Assembly (NCBI GenBank): GCA_019118725.1
Contig: DWYO01000006.1
Location: forward strand, 1 to 6,615
From: Candidatus Parabacteroides intestinavium
Lineage (GTDB): Bacteria; Bacteroidota; Bacteroidia; Bacteroidales; Tannerellaceae
Reading direction: 5' to 3'
Length of the DNA stretch: 6,615 nt
A program made the position numbers and the translations under genes. The notes beneath the pieces were generated by a model. It had not been told where the DNA came from. It was given only the letters and a program-made list of their open reading frames with translations, and searched no databases. Shown in pieces: positions 1 to 6,522 of the stretch. The first letter of the stretch is position 1. The number at the start of each line of letters is the position of its first letter.

Positions 1-45
1 GCACGTTTATTGCATGACATAAAATACAACTGCCATAAAATTAAT

Positions 46-2508
46 ATGAAAAATAAGAAAGAAATACGTGCCTCCGCATTTTTCGATAACAACATAGAGG
101 AGTCGGTGAGCATGATTATGCCCATTCTGACAGATTGTGATGTGGATGAAGACTTTTCGGACGGTGTGGAAGAGGTAAAAGATGAAGTTCCTATTCTTCC
201 GTTACGTAATATGGTGCTATTCCCGGGAGTCGCCATGCCGGTTATTGTAGGACGCACCAAATCGTTGAATCTAATCAAGAAGTTTGCTGATAAACGGACC
301 CTCATCGGAGTGGTTTGCCAACGGGATACCGCTACGGAAGACCCGAAGCGGGAAGATTTGCATGATACGGGAGCTATTGCCGATATCCTTCGCGTGCTGG
401 ACATGCCGGATGGCTCTACGACCATTATCCTGCAAGGAAAAAAACGATTCCGGTTACTCGAACTGACCAGCGAGGAGCCCTATCTAACCGGAAAGATAAA
501 ATTGCTGGATGACAAGAAGCCGGCAAAGAACGACAAGGAATTTAATGCCTTGGTCGGAGCCGTCAAGGACCTCATGGTGAAGATACTCTCTACCTCAGCG
601 GAGCCCCAACGCGAATTGATCTTTTCGTTGAAGAACAACCGGAATGCGCTCTATACGATTAATTTCGGGTGCTCGAATCTGTTGACCAGCATATCGGAAA
701 GGCAATTGCTCTTGATGACCGATGAACTGAAGAGCCGGGCGTATAAGTTGATGACATTCCTGAACCGGGAGTTCCAGCTGCTGGAGTTGAAGGCTTCCAT
801 CCAAATGAAAACGCAGGAGGACTTGGACAAGCAGCAGAAGGAATATTTCTTACAACAACAACTAAAGACCATTCAAGAGGAGTTGGGCGGAAGTGTCAGC
901 GACCGGGATATCCAGGAACTGAAAGACAAAGCCTACATCAAGAAGTGGCCGGCCAACGTAGCTGAAGCTTTCAATAAGGAGTTGACTAAGCTACAACGCT
1001 TGCATCCGCAATCTCCGGATTATTCCGTTCAGATGCAATATGTGCAGACTATCGTCAACCTGCCTTGGGAGACCTATTCGACCGATAATTTCAACCTGAA
1101 CCATGCCCGTAAGGTGCTGGACCGTGACCATTATGGATTGGAGAAGGTCAAAGAACGTATCATCGAGCATTTGGCGGTATTGAAGCTGAAGCAAAACATG
1201 AAAGCTCCGATCCTTTGCTTGTATGGACCTCCGGGCGTGGGGAAAACCTCGTTGGGACGTTCCATCGCCGAGGCCTTGGGGCGTAAGTATGTGCGTATCT
1301 CGTTAGGGGGCTTGCATGACGAAGCGGAGATCCGTGGGCATCGGCGTACCTATATCGGGGCGATGTGCGGACGGATCATCCAATGTTTGCAAAAAGCTGG
1401 AACGTCCAATCCGGTGTTTGTCCTGGATGAGATAGATAAGGTGGCCAGTGATTTCCGGGGAGACCCTGCATCGGCTTTGTTGGAAGTGCTGGACCCGGAA
1501 CAAAACAATGCGTTTCATGACAATTACCTGGATATCGACTATGATTTGAGTCATGTCATGTTTATTGCTACGGCCAATAACCTGAACTCAATCTCCCAAC
1601 CATTGTTAGACCGTATGGAGTTGATTGAGGTGAGCGGGTATATCGAAGAAGAAAAGATTGAGATAGCCGGTAAGCACCTGATCCCGAAAGAGGCGGAAGC
1701 GCACGGGTTGGAAAAGAAAGAGGTGAAATTCCCGAAAAAGACCATCCAGGCCATTATTGCCTCTTATACCCGTGAAAGCGGGGTGCGCGAATTGGATAAG
1801 AAGATTGCCAAATTAATGCGCCGGCTGGCGTATAAGAAAGCTTCGGACGAACTCCTTCCGTCCCAAATCAAGCCGGAAGACCTGCATGACTATCTGGGAC
1901 CGGTGGAATATACGCGGGATAAGTACCAGGGGAATAATTATGCGGGTGTTGTCACCGGATTGGCTTGGACGGCCGTAGGAGGAGAGATCCTGTTTGTAGA
2001 GACCAGTTTAAGTAAAGGAAAAGGAAGTAAGCTGACTTTGACCGGAAATCTGGGAGATGTGATGAAGGAATCGGCCATGCTGGCTTTAGAATATATCCAT
2101 GCACACGCGGCTCTTTTCCAAATACCGGAAGATATGTTCGAGAATTGGAATGTGCACATCCACGTGCCGGAAGGGGCTATTCCGAAAGACGGACCGAGTG
2201 CCGGTATTACAATGGTCACCTCGTTGGTATCTGCCTTTACGCAACGTAAGGTGAAGAAGAACTTGGCTATGACGGGCGAGATTACCTTGCGGGGCAAAGT
2301 GCTTCCGGTAGGCGGAATCCGGGAAAAGATATTGGCGGCTAAGCGTGCCGGTATCGAGGAGATTATCTTATGTGAGGATAATAAAAAGGATATTGATGAG
2401 ATCAAGCCGGAATATCTGAAAGGGGTTACTTTCCATTATGTACACGATATCCAGGAGGTGATTCGTTTGGCTTTGCTGGATGAGAAAGTAGATAATCCTT
2501 TGTTCTGA
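46..2508 (+). CDS. lon: ATP-dependent Lon protease (endopeptidase La, S16 family)
   Basis: Cytoplasmic homo-oligomeric AAA+ protease that unfolds and degrades damaged and some regulatory proteins. With the ATG at 46 it is 820 residues, slightly longer than E. coli Lon (784) because of an acidic N-terminal extension. Visible parts in order: Lon N-terminal substrate-binding domain from about 48 (PILPLRN) to 245; a Gln/Lys/Glu-rich coiled coil about 240-285; Walker A GPPGVGKT at 394-401 (Lys400); pore-loop Tyr436-Ile437; Walker B with Asp461-Glu462; sensor-2 Arg581 in GVREL; S16 protease domain with catalytic Ser718 (PKDGPSAG) and Lys761, whose 43-residue spacing equals that of E. coli Ser679/Lys722. 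Start choice: a TTG at 10 would add 12 residues, but 46 is the first ATG. An ATG at 112 has a better Shine-Dalgarno-like GAGGAG (97-102) and would give 798 residues, so the start is not settled. Cys441 replaces the usual proline after the pore loop. The promoter lies left of the window or is not recognisable. Identity is certain. Confidence 0.97.
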   Translation: MKNKKEIRASAFFDNNIEESVSMIMPILTDCDVDEDFSDGVEEVKDEVPILPLRNMVLFPGVAMPVIVGRTKSLNLIKKFADKRTLIGVVCQRDTATEDPKREDLHDTGAIADILRVLDMPDGSTTIILQGKKRFRLLELTSEEPYLTGKIKLLDDKKPAKNDKEFNALVGAVKDLMVKILSTSAEPQRELIFSLKNNRNALYTINFGCSNLLTSISERQLLLMTDELKSRAYKLMTFLNREFQLLELKASIQMKTQEDLDKQQKEYFLQQQLKTIQEELGGSVSDRDIQELKDKAYIKKWPANVAEAFNKELTKLQRLHPQSPDYSVQMQYVQTIVNLPWETYSTDNFNLNHARKVLDRDHYGLEKVKERIIEHLAVLKLKQNMKAPILCLYGPPGVGKTSLGRSIAEALGRKYVRISLGGLHDEAEIRGHRRTYIGAMCGRIIQCLQKAGTSNPVFVLDEIDKVASDFRGDPASALLEVLDPEQNNAFHDNYLDIDYDLSHVMFIATANNLNSISQPLLDRMELIEVSGYIEEEKIEIAGKHLIPKEAEAHGLEKKEVKFPKKTIQAIIASYTRESGVRELDKKIAKLMRRLAYKKASDELLPSQIKPEDLHDYLGPVEYTRDKYQGNNYAGVVTGLAWTAVGGEILFVETSLSKGKGSKLTLTGNLGDVMKESAMLALEYIHAHAALFQIPEDMFENWNVHIHVPEGAIPKDGPSAGITMVTSLVSAFTQRKVKKNLAMTGEITLRGKVLPVGGIREKILAAKRAGIEEIILCEDNKKDIDEIKPEYLKGVTFHYVHDIQEVIRLALLDEKVDNPLF

Positions 2509-2510
2509 TG

Positions 2511-2581
2511 GGTTAGGGGGTTATAAGGTTATAGGTTATAAGGTTATATGGTTAGGAGGTTATAAGGTGAGAGGGTTATTA
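2511..2581. repeat. Degenerate 8-bp tandem repeat, about nine units
   Basis: Starting two bases after the lon stop codon, units beginning GGTTA or GGTGA follow one another: GGTTAGGG, GGTTATAA, GGTTATA (7 bp), GGTTATAA, GGTTATAT, GGTTAGGA, GGTTATAA, GGTGAGAG, GGTTATTA. Eight are 8 bp and one is 7 bp. The array does not encode anything in frame with lon. Its seventh unit forms most of the left arm of the lon terminator. The order of units is read directly from the sequence. An origin by replication slippage is inferred. Confidence 0.9.
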
Positions 2582-2615
2582 TGCCTTCTTCAACTTATAA
2601 CCTCCTGATTTTTTT
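2554..2615 (+). terminator. Rho-independent terminator of lon
   Basis: A perfect 13-bp inverted repeat has arms at 2554-2566 (AGGAGGTTATAAG) and 2594-2606 (CTTATAACCTCCT). The 27-nt interval can extend the stem imperfectly (TGA with TCA, then GAGG with CCTTCT and bulges). The stem is followed after two bases by seven Ts at 2609-2615, as expected for an intrinsic terminator of the rightward lon transcript. On the minus strand the stem has no T-tract after it, so it should not act as a canonical terminator for the mannosidase gene. Confidence 0.85.
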
Positions 2616-2645
2616 AGAAGCTGTTTGGAATTTATTCCAGCTTCT
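2616..2645 (-). other. Stem-loop at the 3' end of the mannosidase gene
   Basis: Arms AGAAGCTG (2616-2623) and CAGCTTCT (2638-2645) are perfectly complementary over 8 bp. An alternative inner helix pairs GGAA (2627-2630) with TTCC (2635-2638) around a four-base loop. The element begins right at the last base of the mannosidase stop codon (complement of 2645-2647). In the mannosidase transcript it is followed by seven As, not Us, so it is not a textbook terminator. It may stabilise the 3' end or slow polymerase. Function is inferred. Confidence 0.55.
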
Positions 2646-4984
2646 TATAAACTCATCGAATAAGGCCGGTCTTCTCCGGTAAAGATACGTTTCTTATTGG
2701 GCTTCGAGGTCATTTCGAAGGTCAGGGTTCCGCCATTCAGGATATCCTCTTGCGTGATATACCCTTTGGTGTAAGGTTTGCCATTGAGCAAGACCGATTT
2801 CACATAGCGGTTTTTATCGCTTACTTTATCCGCTTTGATTTCGAACGTCTTTCCGTTTTCCAACTGGACTTTCATATAAGGCAGATAGGGCGCACCCAAT
2901 ACATACTGGTCGGTTCCCGGACATACCGGATAGAATCCCATAGCAGAGAAAATATACCAGGCCGACATTTGTCCGCAATCGTCATTCCCGCACAACCCGT
3001 CTATGTTATTCCGATACATCTTGTTCATGATTTCCCTTTGCCAGTATTGCGTTTTCCAAGGTTGGGATGTCCAGGTGTACAAGAACGGAATATGATGGCT
3101 CGGCTCATTTCCTTGTACATATCCACCTAATAGCCCCTCTTCCGTTACATCTTCGGTTTGGGCGAAGAACTCGGCCGGGAGATGCATGGTAAAGAGCGAA
3201 TCCATCTTCTGGATGAAACGCTTCTCGCCACCCATCAATTGGATAAGTCCGTTTACATCTTGCGGGACATAGAAGGAATAATTCAGCGCATTCCCTTCAA
3301 TGAATCCCTCTCCGTGTGTGCTCAGCAGATTGAAGTTCTTCTTGAAGCTTCCATCACGATGCTTCGGACGGGCATAGCCTAAATTCGTATCGAAAGCATT
3401 ACGGAAATTCTGGGCACGTTTCGCATAACGGTCTGCCACTTCCTGGTTCCCGCAAGCCAAAGCGGTCTGATAGATGGTCCAGTCATCGTAGGCATATTCC
3501 AGCGTCAACGAACCGGCACTACCGCTTCGCTCCAAGGAGACATAACCTTTGTCCATATACTCATCGATACCATCCAGATAGGACAGGGTCGAACTGCTCA
3601 CCATGGCCTGCAATGCCTTTTCTTTATCGACCGGTAACCCTTTGGCTATGGCATCGGCCAGGACGGAAACCGAGTGATACCCGATCATACACCAATTCTC
3701 GTTGGCCATGTGGCTCCAGATAGGCAGGATATGATGGACACTCTGTTCATAATGCTTCAACATGGATTGGGCTATATCGGTATTGACCTGCCGGTTGATG
3801 ATGTTGAACAGAGGATGCAAGGCGCGGTATGTGTCCCAAACCGAGAATACCGTATAATTGGTGAATCCCTCCGCCTGGTGGATATTCTGGTCTAATCCGC
3901 GATACTGGCCATCTACGTCTGTATAGACACACGGATTGATCATCGTATGGTAGAGTGAGGTGTAGAGCATCGCCAGCTGGTCCTTACTACCTTCCGCATC
4001 GATGATGGAGAGAGACTTGTTCCACATAGCCGATGCTTCGGAGGCCAATTGCTCGAAATCCTTGCCGGCGGCTTCGGCTTGCAGGTTCTTCAAAGCCCCT
4101 TCGGTACTGACTCCGGAGAGAGCCACCTTTACCTCCAGCTCATTGCCTGATTCGGGAGCGAACTCAAAGAAGCTGACCAGCTTACGTCCGCCCATATCCG
4201 GGAAGTTTTTCGTCATGTTGAACTTCCCATAACCACCCCGGTAATTGACCTTCGCCTTTTCCTGGCATCCGTAATTGACGATAGGTTTGGAGAAAGAGAT
4301 GGCAAAATAGGTGTAATTGGTCCGTGCCCATCCGTTCGTGATCCGGTATCCCGTCAATAACGTGTCGTTTTCCACGCGCAGGCTTGCCCAAAGCACCTTC
4401 CCGTCATAATTGTATATGCCATGAATCAGATCGAGTACGATGCGCTGCTCTTGGCTATTCTCCGGATAGGTGTATTTGTGCACACCGACCCGCTTGGTGG
4501 TGGTCAGCTCCGCTTTCACACCATAGTCGGAGAGGGTTACGGAATAATATCCGGGACGTGAGACCTCCGTATCGTGCGAATAACGTGAACGGTATCCGCT
4601 ATCCGGGTTGGTGGCGGTTCCCGGATTCAGTTTCAACTTTCCGGTGGTTGGAATAATCAGAATATCGCCCAAATCGGAATGCCCCGTACCGCTGAAATGC
4701 GTATGGCTGAACCCTACGATGCTACTATCTTTGTACTGGTATCCGGCGCAATACTCATACGCCCTGGGCTGGTATTTCCCATCAACATTGTGCGGGATGG
4801 TATCGGTATCCGGACTGAGCTGGACCAGCCCGAACGGCACACAGGCTCCCGGGAAGGTATGCCCCATGCCATTGGTCCCGATAATCGGATTGACATACGA
4901 CGTTACGTCATTCGTGGCCATGGCACTACTCATCGCCACAAAGGATATCGCGAGATATCCCACCAAGTGTTTTATTTTTTTCAT
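2645..4984 (-). CDS. Secreted GH92 exo-alpha-mannosidase
   Basis: A 779-residue glycoside hydrolase family 92 enzyme. The family removes terminal alpha-linked mannose from N-glycans and mannans by an inverting, Ca2+-dependent mechanism. Residues 1-23 are a Sec signal peptide (MKK start, hydrophobic core, cleavage likely after Ala-Met-Ala). No lipobox cysteine is seen, so a soluble periplasmic enzyme is expected. The N-terminal beta-sandwich begins near YVNPIIGT (30-37) with the conserved GHTFPGACVPFG block. The (alpha/alpha)6 catalytic domain follows, with FIEGNALNYS (Glu563, the expected general acid), GNEPSHH (Glu627) and GNDDCGQMSAWY (Asp668/Asp669, expected base region). Length is normal and no key motif is missing. 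The ATG at 4984 is chosen over an upstream in-frame codon at 5101 because it starts a good signal peptide and the longer form would run through the promoter. It is monocistronic, convergent with lon, and no SusC/SusD genes are in view. The linkage cleaved (alpha-1,2, 1,3 or others) cannot be fixed from motifs alone. Confidence 0.95.
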   Translation of the reverse strand: MKKIKHLVGYLAISFVAMSSAMATNDVTSYVNPIIGTNGMGHTFPGACVPFGLVQLSPDTDTIPHNVDGKYQPRAYEYCAGYQYKDSSIVGFSHTHFSGTGHSDLGDILIIPTTGKLKLNPGTATNPDSGYRSRYSHDTEVSRPGYYSVTLSDYGVKAELTTTKRVGVHKYTYPENSQEQRIVLDLIHGIYNYDGKVLWASLRVENDTLLTGYRITNGWARTNYTYFAISFSKPIVNYGCQEKAKVNYRGGYGKFNMTKNFPDMGGRKLVSFFEFAPESGNELEVKVALSGVSTEGALKNLQAEAAGKDFEQLASEASAMWNKSLSIIDAEGSKDQLAMLYTSLYHTMINPCVYTDVDGQYRGLDQNIHQAEGFTNYTVFSVWDTYRALHPLFNIINRQVNTDIAQSMLKHYEQSVHHILPIWSHMANENWCMIGYHSVSVLADAIAKGLPVDKEKALQAMVSSSTLSYLDGIDEYMDKGYVSLERSGSAGSLTLEYAYDDWTIYQTALACGNQEVADRYAKRAQNFRNAFDTNLGYARPKHRDGSFKKNFNLLSTHGEGFIEGNALNYSFYVPQDVNGLIQLMGGEKRFIQKMDSLFTMHLPAEFFAQTEDVTEEGLLGGYVQGNEPSHHIPFLYTWTSQPWKTQYWQREIMNKMYRNNIDGLCGNDDCGQMSAWYIFSAMGFYPVCPGTDQYVLGAPYLPYMKVQLENGKTFEIKADKVSDKNRYVKSVLLNGKPYTKGYITQEDILNGGTLTFEMTSKPNKKRIFTGEDRPYSMSL

Positions 4985-5023
4985 GTTTTCTATATATATA
5001 ATAATGTATATAATTAACGTATA

Positions 5024-5041
5024 AGGTCTGAAATGAGACCT
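5024..5041 (-). other. Small hairpin at the predicted mannosidase transcript start
   Basis: AGGTCT (5024-5029) and AGACCT (5036-5041) form a perfect 6-bp inverted repeat around a six-base loop. It abuts the -7 box (5042-5049), so the transcript would begin within or just before the stem. It may be a 5' stabilising stem-loop or a small operator for a dimeric regulator. The repeat is read directly; the role is inferred. Confidence 0.45.
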
Positions 5042-5073
5042 CAAAAGTACGCCTTTGTACCGAACATTCCAAA
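5042..5073 (-). promoter_or_regulatory. Bacteroidetes-type promoter of the GH92 gene
   Basis: Read on the minus strand, TTTG (complement of 5070-5073) is followed after 20 bases by TACTTTTG (complement of 5042-5049). This matches the Bacteroidetes primary-sigma consensus of TTTG at -33 and TAnnTTTG at -7, including the usual 19-21 base spacing. Transcription would start roughly at 5035-5038, leaving an AT-rich leader of about 50 bases without a Shine-Dalgarno sequence before the ATG at 4984. Confidence 0.8.
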
Positions 5074-5094
5074 AATAGGTCAGAAATTTTGGAA
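5067..5094. promoter_or_regulatory. Inverted repeat over the mannosidase -33 box, candidate operator
   Basis: TTCCAAAA (5067-5074) and TTTTGGAA (5087-5094) are perfect reverse complements separated by 12 bases. Flanking CATT/AATG bases (5065-5068 and 5095-5098) add a shifted second complementarity. The left arm contains the -33 box of the mannosidase promoter, so a dimeric protein bound here would be placed to affect its transcription. A smaller ATTCC-TT-GGAAT dyad with the same TTCC/GGAA core lies at 5128-5139. No regulator gene is in view. The repeat is seen; the operator role is inferred. Confidence 0.45.
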
Positions 5095-5174
5095 AATGCA
5101 CTTGCCTTTTATATATCTGTTAAAGACATTCCTTGGAATTTATCCAACATATTGTCAAATTATTTCCCTTGTTC

Positions 5175-5207
5175 TTAGCGTGGGCGAGGTAATTTTATGT
5201 ACATTTG
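5175..5207 (+). promoter_or_regulatory. Promoter of the cysteine desulfidase gene
   Basis: TACATTTG at 5200-5207 is a full match to the Bacteroidetes -7 consensus TAnnTTTG. The best -33 candidate is TTAG at 5175-5178, 21 bases upstream, which matches TTTG at three of four positions. The start site should fall near 5212-5214, giving a leader of about 22-24 bases. An AAAGGA Shine-Dalgarno-like sequence sits at 5221-5226, nine bases before the ATG at 5236. The placement rules out the in-frame ATG at 5197, which would lie upstream of the transcript start. Confidence 0.7.
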
Positions 5208-5235
5208 CATATATTTTACAAAAGGAACAAGCAAA

Positions 5236-6522
5236 ATGAATGAGATAACGAAAAAACAGATCCTGAAACTGATTCATCAAGAGGTGATTCCCGCTATCGG
5301 ATGTACCGAACCTATCGCGGTATCCTTGGCTGCATCCAAAGCATCGGAATTACTCGGACAAAAGCCGGAACGCATTGACGTCTATCTGAGTGCGAATATC
5401 TTGAAGAATGCCATGGGAGTCGGGATTCCCGGTACGGGGATGGTAGGCCTGCCTATCGCCATTGCGTTGGGATGCCTGATCGGCAAGTCGGAATATGAAC
5501 TGGAGGTATTGCGCGACCTTACTCCGGAGGCTTTGGAAGAGGGCAAGCGGATGATAGCCGACCAAAAGATTCATATCGGGCTCAAGGAGAATGTAGACAA
5601 ACTTTATATCGAGGTGACATGCCGGAACGGGGAGGAGAGGGCTACCGCGATTATAGCCCACGAGCATACGCGCTTTGTCTATCTGTCGAAGAATGAAGCG
5701 GTATTGTTGGACGAGTTGGCCAAGTATAGCGCACAAGAAAATAATGAGGAGGAGGCTTTGAAGCTCTCGTTTGATCTGGTGTATGATTTTGCCATGAACA
5801 TGCCGGTCGAGGAAATCCGGTTTATCCTGGATACGGCCAAGCTCAACAAGCATGTGGCGGAAGAGGCCGTAAAAGGCCAGTTCGGGCATGAGGTGGGCAA
5901 GACCATTTCCGGTCCTTACGGGCATAAGTATCTGGGCGACTCGGCTTATACCCACATGCTGATCCTTACCGCGGCGGCTTGCGATGCCCGTATGGACGGG
6001 GCGATGATCCCGGTGATGAGCAATTCGGGAAGCGGGAATCAGGGCATAGCCGCGACCTTGCCGGTCGTCTCGTTTGCAGAGGATATCCATTGTTCCGAAG
6101 AACAACTTATCCGTGCCTTGATGCTTAGTCATCTGATGGTGATCTACGTCAAGCAAAGCCTGGGACGCCTTTCGGCTCTGTGCGGATGTGTGGTGGCCGC
6201 TACGGGAGCCAGTTGTGGCATCACGTGGCTCATGGGCGGAAGCAAGAAGCAAATCACGTATGCCATCAAGAATATGATCGGGAATATCACCGGGATGATT
6301 TGTGACGGGGCCAAGCCCAGTTGCGCCATGAAGGTGGCAAGCGGGGTGTCTACGGCTATGCTCTCGGCTATGATGGCCATGGAGAACAAGGTGGTAACAT
6401 CGGTTGAGGGTATTATCGATGAGGATGTGGACCAATCGATTTATAACCTGACCTCTATCGGTTCGAAAGGAATGGAAACGACCGATAAGGTGGTTCTCGA
6501 TATTATGACACATAAAAAATAG
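5236..6522 (+). CDS. L-cysteine desulfidase family protein (CyuA/YhaM, UPF0597)
   Basis: A 428-residue cytoplasmic protein of the UPF0597/COG3681 family, related to the serine dehydratase alpha chain. Characterised members (archaeal MJ1025, E. coli CyuA) convert L-cysteine to pyruvate, ammonia and hydrogen sulfide using an oxygen-sensitive Fe-S cluster. Family marks seen: IPAIGCTEP near the N-terminus (Cys23), the Gly/Ser-rich SNSGSGNQG at 262-270, CGC (Cys316, Cys318), Cys327, and ICDGAKPSC (Cys356, Cys363). Cys23, one of Cys316/Cys318, Cys356 and Cys363 are the likely cluster ligands or catalytic cysteines. Length is typical for the family. The ATG at 5236 is preferred over 5197 because the upstream codon overlaps the -7 box and because the family start is close to the GCTEP motif. 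It is divergent from the mannosidase gene. No cysteine transporter or regulator is adjacent, unlike the E. coli cyuPA arrangement. Family membership is sure; the exact substrate (cysteine, or serine-like amino acids) is inferred. Confidence 0.92.
   Translation: MNEITKKQILKLIHQEVIPAIGCTEPIAVSLAASKASELLGQKPERIDVYLSANILKNAMGVGIPGTGMVGLPIAIALGCLIGKSEYELEVLRDLTPEALEEGKRMIADQKIHIGLKENVDKLYIEVTCRNGEERATAIIAHEHTRFVYLSKNEAVLLDELAKYSAQENNEEEALKLSFDLVYDFAMNMPVEEIRFILDTAKLNKHVAEEAVKGQFGHEVGKTISGPYGHKYLGDSAYTHMLILTAAACDARMDGAMIPVMSNSGSGNQGIAATLPVVSFAEDIHCSEEQLIRALMLSHLMVIYVKQSLGRLSALCGCVVAATGASCGITWLMGGSKKQITYAIKNMIGNITGMICDGAKPSCAMKVASGVSTAMLSAMMAMENKVVTSVEGIIDEDVDQSIYNLTSIGSKGMETTDKVVLDIMTHKK

Noticed and set aside
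1938..2405. A 155-codon open frame antisense to the lon protease domain
   Set aside because: It lies wholly opposite conserved Lon coding sequence, and its translation resembles no known family. I treat it as a shadow frame.
2510..2575. A G-quadruplex in the G-rich start of the repeat array
   Set aside because: Only two runs of three or more Gs are close together (2510-2512 and 2516-2520); the next is about 50 bases away. A stable three-layer quadruplex is not supported.
2511..2581. The short repeats as a CRISPR array or iteron-type origin
   Set aside because: Units are only 7-8 bp, directly adjacent, with no spacers, and no cas or replication gene is near. They sit in a terminator.
4985..5101. 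A 39-residue N-terminal extension of the mannosidase from an ATG at 5101
   Set aside because: It would place coding sequence across the -33/-7 promoter and the leader hairpin, and would bury the signal peptide inside the protein.
5197..5235. A 13-residue extension of the desulfidase from an ATG at 5197
   Set aside because: The codon precedes the -7 box TACATTTG and so lies upstream of the predicted transcript start. The ATG at 5236 has a Shine-Dalgarno-like AAAGGA at suitable distance.
5350..6513. A 387-codon open frame antisense to the desulfidase gene
   Set aside because: Its translation is rich in His and Arg with no recognisable domain, and it lies almost entirely opposite a well-conserved enzyme gene. 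It is best explained as a shadow of biased codon use.
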